23,013 bases of DNA from JBDTYT01 sp040005555. GTDB lineage: Bacteria; Actinomycetota; UBA4738; HRBIN12. Below the pieces are notes generated by a model. That model was not told the DNA's origin, did not search any database, and worked only from the letters and a program-made list of their open reading frames with translations. Below, piece by piece: positions 1-6,171 of this stretch. Within the stretch, counting starts at the first letter, position 1, and each line of letters opens with the position of its first letter. The stretch spans positions 1 through 23,013 of the forward strand of contig JBDTYT010000020.1 in the NCBI GenBank assembly GCA_040005555.1. The letters run 5' to 3'. The position numbers and the translations under genes are program-made.

Positions 1-853
1 CCCGCACGTGGTAGTACGGCGACCGCTCCTCCCGATGTTGCGTGTGACTCTCCCGAGCCACATACATCAGCCCGAGCTCAGCCACCGGCGCGAACACCGC
101 CGGCCGAGTCCCGATCACCACGCGGTACCTTCCGGCCCCGATGTCCAACCACATCCGATACCGCGAGCGCTTCCCCCCGCCGAGAAACATCGCCACCGAA
201 TCCCCGAACGCTCGCTGGAGAGCAATGGCGGTGGCCGGAAGCGGATCGACCTCGGGGACCAGCACGATCGCCGACCGTCCTGCAGAGAGCGCCGCTCCAA
301 CGGTCTCGACGGCAACCGCAACGTCCTCGCCCGGAGCCGGCCGAACCACGAAGTTGCCCTGACCTTCGTGAACAGCGGCGATCATCTCGCTCCCGTTGGT
401 ATACCGGCCCAGGATCGCGGGGGGGCCGTGGCGGAGCGGGGTAGGGGACGGCATGGCAAGCGAAGCCACGGCCCCCCCGCGTACCCCCGCGACCTCCTCC
501 CCAGCAACCCGAGGCGGCACCGCGCGCGAGATCACCGAAGCGAGCGGTGCGACATATCGTTCCGACACCCATCGCAACACGGAGAGCAAAGACGTGTCGA
601 AGAACCGAACCGGAGAAACCACCTTGCGCACGGGCAGCATCCGAGCGGGGATGTCGTCGGTCGTTCCGAGCACCCATCCGCGGATGGCCTTGCCGTGGAA
701 GGGCACCTGGACGAGCGATCCGACACCGGCGCCGAACCCGGCTGGGAGCTCGTACGTGAAGGGGCGGTCGAGGGCGAGGAGCGGCCGGTCGACGCAGATC
801 GCGACGGGACCGGAGGCGATCTCGGGGTTACTCGAACGCGCGGCGGAGCTCAT
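1..853 (-). CDS. priA: Primosomal protein N' (PriA), 3' end beyond the window
   Basis: Replication-restart protein that recognises stalled forks. The visible part is 284 codons from an ATG at 851-853; the gene continues past base 1. Residues about 16-115 match the PriA 3'-end-binding domain (VDRPLLALDRPFTYELP, then VPFHGKAIRGWVLG and WVSERYVAPL). The following helicase-like region has no Walker A GKT (RPAPGED stands in its place) and no DEEH box (ARES instead), though VLVPE and VVIGTRPAVFAP are kept. This matches actinobacterial PriA, which is thought to lack helicase activity. The start overlaps the metK 3' end by 26 bases, so the two are probably coupled. Residues 127-144 are encoded by a palindromic repeat and form an unusual Pro/Ala-rich linker. 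A run of six C at 174-179 was checked and does not break the frame. Confidence 0.88.
   Translation of the reverse strand, partial: MSSAARSSNPEIASGPVAICVDRPLLALDRPFTYELPAGFGAGVGSLVQVPFHGKAIRGWVLGTTDDIPARMLPVRKVVSPVRFFDTSLLSVLRWVSERYVAPLASVISRAVPPRVAGEEVAGVRGGAVASLAMPSPTPLRHGPPAILGRYTNGSEMIAAVHEGQGNFVVRPAPGEDVAVAVETVGAALSAGRSAIVLVPEVDPLPATAIALQRAFGDSVAMFLGGGKRSRYRMWLDIGAGRYRVVIGTRPAVFAPVAELGLMYVARESHTQHREERSPYYHVR
419..478 (+). repeat. Palindromic intragenic repeat, copy A (in priA)
   Basis: The arms at 419-432 and 465-478 are perfect 14-base inverted repeats (GGGGGGGCCGTGGC and its complement) around a 32-base centre. The 54-base core at 422-475 matches the reverse complement of 7076-7129 at all but 3 positions, all in the centre. 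It lies in priA and is read there as 18 in-frame codons (GAVASLAMPSPTPLRHGP) at residues 127-144, between the DNA-binding domain and the helicase-like domain. It could fold into a long hairpin in the priA mRNA. Confidence 0.85.
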
Positions 854-2015
854 CCGCGCGATCGGTAGCTTCCCAGGGGAACTCTTTGCGGCCGAAGTGG
901 CCGTACGCCGCGGTGTCCTCGTAGATCGGGCGCCGCAGGTCGAGGTCGCGGATAATCGCCGCCGGACGGAAATCGAAGGCCTCCCACACGGTGTCGACGA
1001 TCCGGTCTGGGTCCACGGCCTCGGTACCGAACGTGTCGATGGCGAGCGACACCGGATGCGCCGTACCGATGGCGTAGGCCACCTGGATCTGAAGCTTGTC
1101 CGCGAGCCCGGCGGCCACGAGGTTCTTCGCGACGTAGCGCGCCATGTACGCCGCCGAGCGGTCGACCTTCGTCGGGTCCTTGCCCGAGAAGCAGCCGCCG
1201 CCGTGCGGCGCCATCCCTCCGTAGCTGTCGACGATGATCTTGCGGCCGGTGAGCCCGGTATCGGCCTTCGGTCCGCCGATCTCGAACCGCCCGGTAGGGT
1301 TCACCATCCGCCGCACGTCCTCTGCGTCGAGGCCGAACTCCGCGATCACGGGATCGATCACGTTCTCGCGGATGTCCGGCGCGAGGAGCGTGTCGACGTC
1401 GACCTCTTCCCGATGTTGCGCGGAGATGAGCACGGTGTCGATGCGCACGGGCTTGCCATCGCGGTACTCGATCGAGACCTGGCTCTTGCCGTCGGGCCGC
1501 AGGTACGGGATCACGCCGGCCTTGCGCACGTCCGCCAGCCGTTTGGCCAGCCGATGCGCCATGGCGATCGGGACCGGCATGAGCTCGTCGGTCTCGCGGC
1601 AAGCGTAGCCGAACATCATGCCCTGGTCGCCAGCACCGAGCGTGTCCAGCAGGTCCGCCGAGTGTCCGTCGCGATGCTCGACCGAGTCATCGACTCCGCG
1701 GGCGATGTCGGGCGATTGTTCCTGGATCGAGATCATGACGCCGCACGTCGCGCCGTCGATGCCGAAGTTCGCGTCCGTGTAACCGATCTCGGTGATCGTA
1801 TGGCGCACGACCGCCGGGATGTCGATGTATTCGGAGGTGGAGATCTCGCCGGCCACGATGACCAGACCTGTCGTGACGAGCGTCTCGCACGCCACCCGCC
1901 CGCCTGGATCCACCGCCAAGATCGCATCCAGCACCGCATCGGAGATCTGATCCGCGAGCTTGTCGGGATGGCCCTCGGTGACGGATTCCGAGGAGAAGAG
2001 GTAGCCCTTGCTCAT
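828..2015 (-). CDS. metK: S-adenosylmethionine synthase
   Basis: Makes S-adenosylmethionine from methionine and ATP in the cytosol. The 395-residue length is normal for the family. GHPDK at residues 15-19, GAGDQGMMFGYA, and the phosphate-binding GGGCFSGKDPTKVDRSAAY are all present; the usual Ala in GGGAFSGKD is Cys here. The ATG at 2013-2015 gives the expected start (MSKGYLFSSESVTEGHPDK). There is no convincing ribosome-binding site, but a TATACT lies 9 bases upstream, so a leaderless or short-leader transcript is possible. The gene follows coaBC after a 39-base gap and overlaps the priA start. No SAM riboswitch was seen. Confidence 0.97.
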   Translation of the reverse strand: MSKGYLFSSESVTEGHPDKLADQISDAVLDAILAVDPGGRVACETLVTTGLVIVAGEISTSEYIDIPAVVRHTITEIGYTDANFGIDGATCGVMISIQEQSPDIARGVDDSVEHRDGHSADLLDTLGAGDQGMMFGYACRETDELMPVPIAMAHRLAKRLADVRKAGVIPYLRPDGKSQVSIEYRDGKPVRIDTVLISAQHREEVDVDTLLAPDIRENVIDPVIAEFGLDAEDVRRMVNPTGRFEIGGPKADTGLTGRKIIVDSYGGMAPHGGGCFSGKDPTKVDRSAAYMARYVAKNLVAAGLADKLQIQVAYAIGTAHPVSLAIDTFGTEAVDPDRIVDTVWEAFDFRPAAIIRDLDLRRPIYEDTAAYGHFGRKEFPWEATDRADELRRAFE

Positions 2016-2024
2016 GTCGGCGGG

Positions 2025-2030
2025 AGTATA
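2025..2030 (-). promoter_or_regulatory. Candidate -10 box for metK (possibly leaderless)
   Basis: The minus strand reads GGCTATACTCCC here. TATACT ends 9 bases before the metK ATG, which is the distance expected when transcription starts at or next to the start codon. No clear -35 hexamer is seen. The same TATACT occurs in the mihF promoter. The absence of a Shine-Dalgarno sequence before metK supports the idea, but it remains inference. Confidence 0.4.
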
Positions 2031-2054
2031 GCCGGGCCCTCCGACGCCCGACGC

Positions 2055-3260
2055 TCAGCGCGTGAGGAGCTTCACGAGGCGGTCGCAGATGGCGCGCGCG
2101 AGCTCCTCCTTCGTCCACGTTCGGAGCGGCTCGTCCTCGCCTGCCCGCGACACGATGGCGGCGTCGTTCGTGTCCGATCCGAACCCCGTGCCCTCACGGC
2201 CAACCAGGTTCGCGACGACGACGTCCGCGCCCTTCGAGGCGAGCTTGGCCCGCGCGCCCACCTCCGGGTCGGTGGTCTCGGCCGCGAACCCCACGAGGAT
2301 CGGCCGCGGGTCGTGCTCCCCCAGCTCTCGGAGGATATCCGGGGTGGGGACGAGGTGCAGCTCGGGCGCTCCGAGGTCCTTCTTCATCTTGGCATCGGCG
2401 ATGTGATCGGGGCGAAAGTCGGCCACGGCGGCCGCCATCACGACGGCATCGGTCTCGGCGACGGTCGACATCACGACGTCGCGCATCTCCTCCGCGGTGC
2501 TCACGCGGACGACGCCGGGACCCTCCGGCGGAGCGACGGTGCCGGGGCCGACGACGAGGGTCACGTCGGCGCCTCTGGTGAACGCCTCGGCCGCGACCGC
2601 GAACCCCATCTTGCCGCTCGACCGGTTGCCGATGAAGCGCACGGGGTCGATCGGCTCGTGCGTCGGTCCCGCCGTAACCACGATCCGCCGTCCCGCCAGA
2701 TCTCGAGCGCCTGCGAAGACGTCCTCGGTCGCGACGAGGATGTCCTCGGGCTCGGCCAGGCGGCCCATCCCCTCGTCACCGTGTGCGAGCGCGCCTGCGA
2801 TCGGGCCGACGAACCGCACGCCGCGAGCTTCGAGGATGCGCACGTTGGCCTGTGTCGCTTCGTGGCGCCACATGCCGGTGTGCATCGCCGGAGCGAGCAC
2901 CAGCGGGCATCCGGATTCGAGCAGCGTGGACGTGAGCAGGTCATCGGCGATGCCGAAGGCGAGCTTCGCCATGACGTTCGCGGTGGCGGGCGCCACGACG
3001 GCGACATCGGCCTCGTGAGCGAGGCGGACGTGCAGAACCGAACCCGGTTCCTCCCAGAGATCGGTATACGCGGGCCGGCCCGAGAGCGCGGCGAAGGTCG
3101 CGGGGCCGACGAACCGTTCGGCCGACCGCGTCATCACGACCTGGACGACCACGCCTGCCCGCGTCAGCAGGCGCGTGAGGGAACACGCCTTGTACGCGGC
3201 GATGCCGCCGGTGACGCCGAGCAGGACCCGGCGACCCGCGAGCGGGCTAGTTGACGCCAA
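2055..3260 (-). CDS. coaBC: Bifunctional phosphopantothenoylcysteine decarboxylase / phosphopantothenate-cysteine ligase
   Basis: Two steps of coenzyme A synthesis: addition of cysteine to 4'-phosphopantothenate, then decarboxylation. From the TTG at 3258-3260 the protein has 401 residues. The N-terminal FMN-dependent CoaC domain opens with RRVLLGVTGGIAAYK. It has the likely catalytic His in VLHVRLAHEADV (about residue 77) and PAMHTGMW at 124-131, a form I associate with actinobacteria (others have PAMN). The CoaB domain begins near residue 190 (VVTAGPTHEPIDPVRFIGN, then AAVADFRP and DAKMKKD). The start is uncertain: a longer open frame to 3380 lies inside rpoZ, and the TTG overlaps the rpoZ end by 14 bases with AAGGGG directly against it. 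Confidence 0.93.
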   Translation of the reverse strand: MASTSPLAGRRVLLGVTGGIAAYKACSLTRLLTRAGVVVQVVMTRSAERFVGPATFAALSGRPAYTDLWEEPGSVLHVRLAHEADVAVVAPATANVMAKLAFGIADDLLTSTLLESGCPLVLAPAMHTGMWRHEATQANVRILEARGVRFVGPIAGALAHGDEGMGRLAEPEDILVATEDVFAGARDLAGRRIVVTAGPTHEPIDPVRFIGNRSSGKMGFAVAAEAFTRGADVTLVVGPGTVAPPEGPGVVRVSTAEEMRDVVMSTVAETDAVVMAAAVADFRPDHIADAKMKKDLGAPELHLVPTPDILRELGEHDPRPILVGFAAETTDPEVGARAKLASKGADVVVANLVGREGTGFGSDTNDAAIVSRAGEDEPLRTWTKEELARAICDRLVKLLTR

Positions 3261-3492
3261 CCCCTTCGGGGCGCTCGGTGTTGATCTTGCCCTCGGCGAT
3301 CTCCTGCAGGGCGATCGTGAGCGGCTTGTTGCGCAGCCCCGTCTCGACGAGGGGTGGGATGTACTCCGCACGGCCCTCACCGAGCTGGTTGTAATAGGAG
3401 TTGATCTCTCGCGCGCGCTTGGCCGCGAGGATCACGAGCGTGTACTTCGAGTCGACCTGTGCGAGGAGATCATCGATCTTCGGCTCGATCAT
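3247..3492 (-). CDS. rpoZ: RNA polymerase omega subunit
   Basis: Small subunit that helps assemble and stabilise RNA polymerase by holding beta'. It has 81 residues, with the omega signature SKYTLVILAAKRAREIN near the N-terminus. The ATG at 3490-3492 overlaps the gmk stop as ATGA, so translation is probably coupled. The order gmk-rpoZ-coaBC-metK-priA is a common bacterial arrangement. A perfect TATAAT inside the 3' end of gmk may give rpoZ and the genes below it their own promoter. Confidence 0.95.
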   Translation of the reverse strand: MIEPKIDDLLAQVDSKYTLVILAAKRAREINSYYNQLGEGRAEYIPPLVETGLRNKPLTIALQEIAEGKINTERPEGVGVN

Positions 3493-4052
3493 GGGTACGA
3501 AGGTCCTTCGGTCGGGGGTCGGGACCCCTGGATTATAGCCTTTACCTGCGCGGTCGCCCCTTCGAGGTCATCGTTCACGACGACGTGATCGAAACGGGGC
3601 GCCTGCCGCAGTTCCTCGGCCGCCGTGGCCAGCCGGAGGGCCAGCTTCTCCTCGTCCTCGGTCCCACGGCTGCGAAGCCGGCGTTCGAGCTCGTCCATCG
3701 AGGGCGGCGACAGCAAGATGAGGACGGCATCGGGCACCCGCTCGCGCACCTGACCCGCCCCCTGGACGTCGATCTCCAGGACCACATCGTGCCCAGCGTC
3801 CAGGGCCTCCTCGACCGCGTCCGCCGGTGTGCCGGAGCGGTGGCCGAAGACCTCCGCCCATTCGAGCAGCGCCCCGCTCGCGACGAGCTCGTCGAAGCGC
3901 GGGTTCGAAACGAAGAAGTAGTCCGCGCCCTCCCGCTCGCTCGGGCGTCGGCTCCGAGTGGTGGCCGAGACCGACAGCCGCAGGTTCGGGTCGCGCTCGA
4001 GCAACTGCTTCACGACGGTTCCCTTGCCCACCCCGGAGGGGCCGGCGATCAC
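3489..4052 (-). CDS. gmk: Guanylate kinase
   Basis: Phosphorylates GMP (and dGMP) to GDP with ATP. From the GTG at 4050-4052 it has 187 residues. The P-loop GPSGVGKGT is at residues 4-12; SATTRSRRPSEREGADYFFV is the GMP-binding region, and VVLEIDVQGAGQVR and the Arg-rich lid (RLRSRGTEDEEKL) follow. The GTG start removes most of the first beta strand. The in-frame sequence just upstream (SGSRGTLFVIAGPSG) looks like the normal N-terminus, and the only start-like codon there is a CTG at 4077-4079, 8 bases after the mihF stop. The true start may be that CTG. The stop overlaps the rpoZ ATG. Confidence 0.93.
   Translation of the reverse strand: MIAGPSGVGKGTVVKQLLERDPNLRLSVSATTRSRRPSEREGADYFFVSNPRFDELVASGALLEWAEVFGHRSGTPADAVEEALDAGHDVVLEIDVQGAGQVRERVPDAVLILLSPPSMDELERRLRSRGTEDEEKLALRLATAAEELRQAPRFDHVVVNDDLEGATAQVKAIIQGSRPPTEGPSYP
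3498..3537 (-). promoter_or_regulatory. Candidate internal promoter and hairpin leader for rpoZ
   Basis: Minus-strand TATAAT lies at 3532-3537 inside the end of gmk; a perfect hexamer is rare by chance in DNA this GC-rich. No good -35 is seen. Two small inverted repeats follow before the rpoZ ATG: GGGG/CCCC at 3515-3518 and 3525-3528 with a 6-base loop, and CGAAG/CTTCG at 3498-3510. The second contains AAGGA, the only Shine-Dalgarno-like sequence for rpoZ, 11 bases from the start. All of this overlaps gmk coding sequence, so function is inferred. Confidence 0.35.
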
Positions 4053-4086
4053 GAAGAGGGTGCCGCGAGAACCGCTCAGGGTGGCG

Positions 4087-4401
4087 CTACTTGTTGGCGA
4101 ACTCGCCGAGGAGCGACTCGCGCTGCTTCGCGCCGAGCCCTCGGATCCGACGGGTGGCGGAGATGTCGAGCTTCTCCATGATCTTCTGCGCCCGCACCTT
4201 CCCCACGCCGGGCAGGGACTCGAGGACCGTCGATACCTTCATCTTGCCGACGGTGTCATTGCCTTGGATGGCCAGCACATCCTTCAGCGTTCGCTTCCCG
4301 GCCTTCAGCTCGCCTTTGAGCGCGGCGCGCTTGCGGCGAGCCTCGGCGGCCTTCTCGAGAGCCTGCTTGCGTTGTTCGTCGGTCAAAACGGGAAGGGGCA
4401 T
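4087..4401 (-). CDS. mihF: Actinobacterial integration host factor (mIHF)
   Basis: Nucleoid-associated DNA-binding protein of the actinobacterial mIHF family. It has 104 residues: a basic N-terminal helical segment (LTDEQRKQALEKAAEARRKR) and a C-terminal helix-two-turn-helix (LPGVGKVRAQKIMEKL, then TRRIRGLGAKQRESLL). The ATG at 4399-4401 is preceded by AAAGGAG at good spacing. A longer in-frame reading to 4743 would overlap pyrF and is not believed. The gene heads the gmk-rpoZ-coaBC-metK-priA series and follows pyrF, a neighbourhood I recall from other actinobacteria. It is one of the best lineage markers in the window. Confidence 0.95.
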   Translation of the reverse strand: MPLPVLTDEQRKQALEKAAEARRKRAALKGELKAGKRTLKDVLAIQGNDTVGKMKVSTVLESLPGVGKVRAQKIMEKLDISATRRIRGLGAKQRESLLGEFANK

Positions 4402-4441
4402 GGCAACCGCTCCTTTGCTCGTGGGGGTCGAAAGCGACGCG

Positions 4442-4471
4442 AGTATAGTCGGCGCCTCGAGGCCGCAGCAA
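4442..4471 (-). promoter_or_regulatory. Candidate sigma-70-type promoter for mihF
   Basis: On the minus strand TTGCTG (4466-4471) and TATACT (4442-4447) are 18 bases apart, about 40 bases upstream of the mihF ATG. The spacer contains the palindrome CCTCGAGG (4455-4462), which could be a binding site, although this is speculative. The 112-base gap between pyrF and mihF is long for this operon-dense region, which fits a separate transcription unit starting here. No strong terminator for the pyr operon was found in the gap. Confidence 0.6.
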
Positions 4472-4513
4472 CGCGGCTCACGCGCGCCACCAGCGGTTTC
4501 GAGATCCTGTGCG

Positions 4514-5197
4514 TCAGCGGATCGCCGCCAAGATCGACTCGGCGGTGGCAGCGAGATCCGGCGAGTCCGTGATCGCGCGGCCGATGACGAGGTAGTCGGC
4601 GCCGGCCTCGAGCGCTTCTTCCGGCGTGAGGATGCGCACCTGATCGTGGCCGTTCGATCCCGCGGGGCGGATGCCCGGCACCACGACCGTGAACGCGTCG
4701 CCGACAACCTCGCGCACGACCCGCACGTCCTCGCCGGAGACAACGACGGCGCCTGCGCCGGACGCTTTGGCCTCGAACGCCAGTGAGGCCGACGACGCGA
4801 GCTCCTCCCCCGACAGGCTGGAAAGCACCGTCACACCGGCCACGAACGGAGCCGGGGAATCGGTCCCCGCCGAGCCTTGCGCCGCACCGCGAACCGCTGC
4901 CCTCATCATGGCCTCGCCGCCGAGCGCATGGACGCTGATCATCGCGACGCTCATCCTCGCGCAGTTGCGCGCCGCTCGTTCGACGGTGTTGGGGATGTCG
5001 TGCAATTTCAGGTCGAGGAAGATCGGGCCGTAGTCCCGCAGTCGCAGGACCGCAGCGGGTCCATGGGCGGCGAAGAGCTCCAACCCGATCTTGAACATGC
5101 CGACCCGACCCTCGAGCGACCGCGCGAGCGTCTCCGCGCGATCGATGTCCGAGACGTCGAGCGCCACGACGATGGGGTTCTCGGGCCGTGGGATCAT
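4514..5197 (-). CDS. pyrF: Orotidine 5'-phosphate decarboxylase
   Basis: Last step of UMP synthesis: decarboxylation of OMP. From the ATG at 5195-5197 it has 227 residues, normal for the short bacterial form. The catalytic D-x-K-x-x-D array is intact in FLDLKLHDIPNT (Asp62, Lys64, Asp67). VTVLSS, VVVPGIRP and ADYLVIGRAIT line up with later family motifs. The start was chosen because GGAGAGGAG lies 6 bases upstream and the ATG overlaps the pyrD stop as ATGA; an in-frame extension to 5224 adds nothing conserved. It is the last gene of the pyr operon. pyrE, which supplies its substrate, is not in the window. Confidence 0.96.
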   Translation of the reverse strand: MIPRPENPIVVALDVSDIDRAETLARSLEGRVGMFKIGLELFAAHGPAAVLRLRDYGPIFLDLKLHDIPNTVERAARNCARMSVAMISVHALGGEAMMRAAVRGAAQGSAGTDSPAPFVAGVTVLSSLSGEELASSASLAFEAKASGAGAVVVSGEDVRVVREVVGDAFTVVVPGIRPAGSNGHDQVRILTPEEALEAGADYLVIGRAITDSPDLAATAESILAAIR

Positions 5198-6171
5198 GCC
5201 GACTCCTCTCCGTTGCCGGTCCAATGCCCGTGCGCGTACTCGTTGCCCCGGAGCCGGCCGCGCAGATCGGCCGCGGACGCGAACCCCTTCGTCTTGAGAT
5301 GGCGATGGATCCCCTGCGCGATTTCCGCCGGCGCCGACGGGTTCACCAGCATCGCGGTGCCGACCTGCACGGCCCAGGCACCGGCCAGGAGGAACTCGAC
5401 AGCGTCATCGCCGGTGCCGATCCCACCGACCCCCATGATCGGGACGTCGGGCATCGCTTGCGCCACGCGGTAGACGGCCGCGAGGGCGATCGGGCGGATC
5501 GAGGGCCCCGAGAGGCCTCCGATCACCGTCGACAGGCTCGCGCGCAACTTCGCGGTGTCGACGCTCATCCCGGGAACCCCGTCGATGAGCGTCAGGCCGT
5601 GCGCCCCCGCTCGAACGCAGGCGCCGGCCGTTTCCTCGAGATCGGGCAGTAAGGCGGGGAGCTTCGCGAAGACCGGGATGTGCGAGAGCCGAGCCACCGA
5701 GCCGATCACCTCGATGATCCGTTCGAGGTGCGAGTAGAAGGGGCGCCCGCCGCCGCGCTCGTCGTCCGGAGCGGAGAGGTAGACCTCGAGGGCAGTGATC
5801 CCGGGGTTCGAATGCAGGAAGCTCGCGACCCGGATGTACTCCTCGAGGCTGGCGCCCGCGACGGAGGCGATCACCGGCACGCCTGCCCTCACGAGGCGCG
5901 GGAGGTCTTCGGACACGAATGCCTCGACGCCGGGGTTCTGCAGCCCGACCGCCGTGAGCAACCCGGCGGCGGTCTCGGCCATCCGAGGCGTCGAGGTCCC
6001 CTTCCCGGGGTGCAGCGTGAGGCTGCGCGTCACGACGCCGCCGAGTCGGTGCAGATCCACGAGGCCCCCGCCGTCCCGTCCGGTCCCGAGACATCCCGCG
6101 GCGGCGAGCACCGGGAGCGGGAAGACGACGCCGTTCAGGTCGACGGCCAGCGACGGCTTCACCCCGGCCAT
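5194..6171 (-). CDS. pyrD: Dihydroorotate dehydrogenase-like flavoprotein, class 1B type, altered active site
   Basis: By fold and context this is the FMN subunit of a PyrD-PyrK dihydroorotate dehydrogenase (325 residues). The overall match is good: STPRMAETAAG, AVGLQNPG (Asn79), the Lys of FAKL (170) and the FMN-phosphate region GVGGIGTGDDAVEFLLAGAW followed by VQVGTA. The substrate site is unusual. The normal N-x-S-C-P-N is YLSAPDD at 131-137, so the catalytic Cys is Ala134 and both Asn are replaced. The usual active-site Lys in the first strand region is Arg49 (VTRSLT). The Asn of KLSPN is gone (KLPALLP), and the usual Asn-Thr is LIDG. It may be a divergent enzyme or one with another substrate. 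The ATG at 6169-6171 overlaps pyrK by 13 bases. Confidence 0.85.
   Translation of the reverse strand: MAGVKPSLAVDLNGVVFPLPVLAAAGCLGTGRDGGGLVDLHRLGGVVTRSLTLHPGKGTSTPRMAETAAGLLTAVGLQNPGVEAFVSEDLPRLVRAGVPVIASVAGASLEEYIRVASFLHSNPGITALEVYLSAPDDERGGGRPFYSHLERIIEVIGSVARLSHIPVFAKLPALLPDLEETAGACVRAGAHGLTLIDGVPGMSVDTAKLRASLSTVIGGLSGPSIRPIALAAVYRVAQAMPDVPIMGVGGIGTGDDAVEFLLAGAWAVQVGTAMLVNPSAPAEIAQGIHRHLKTKGFASAADLRGRLRGNEYAHGHWTGNGEESA

Noticed and set aside
172..184. Possible frameshift in priA at a run of six C
   Set aside because: On a first reading the frame seemed to change here. Counting the run carefully (174-179) gives a continuous PriA reading frame, LGGGKRSRYRMWLDIGAG, to the window edge.
2016..2054. 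SAM riboswitch ahead of metK
   Set aside because: The 39-base gap is too short and shows no riboswitch core.
396..3254. A very long plus-strand open frame (about 950 codons) opposite priA, metK and coaBC
   Set aside because: It is the low-stop antisense shadow of three well-supported minus-strand genes in GC-rich DNA. Its translation is Arg/Asp/His-rich and matches no family.
3261..3380. N-terminal extension of coaBC through rpoZ
   Set aside because: The extra 40 residues are Arg/Ser-rich, unconserved, and lie within the well-supported rpoZ in another frame.
4391..4407. GGGGCATGGCAACC resembling the centre of the palindromic element
   Set aside because: Only about 9 bases match, there are no arms, and the sequence is the mihF start codon region.
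4402..4743. N-terminal extension of mihF through pyrF
   Set aside because: The extension overlaps conserved pyrF coding sequence and the promoter; the inner ATG has a good ribosome-binding site and the family N-terminus.
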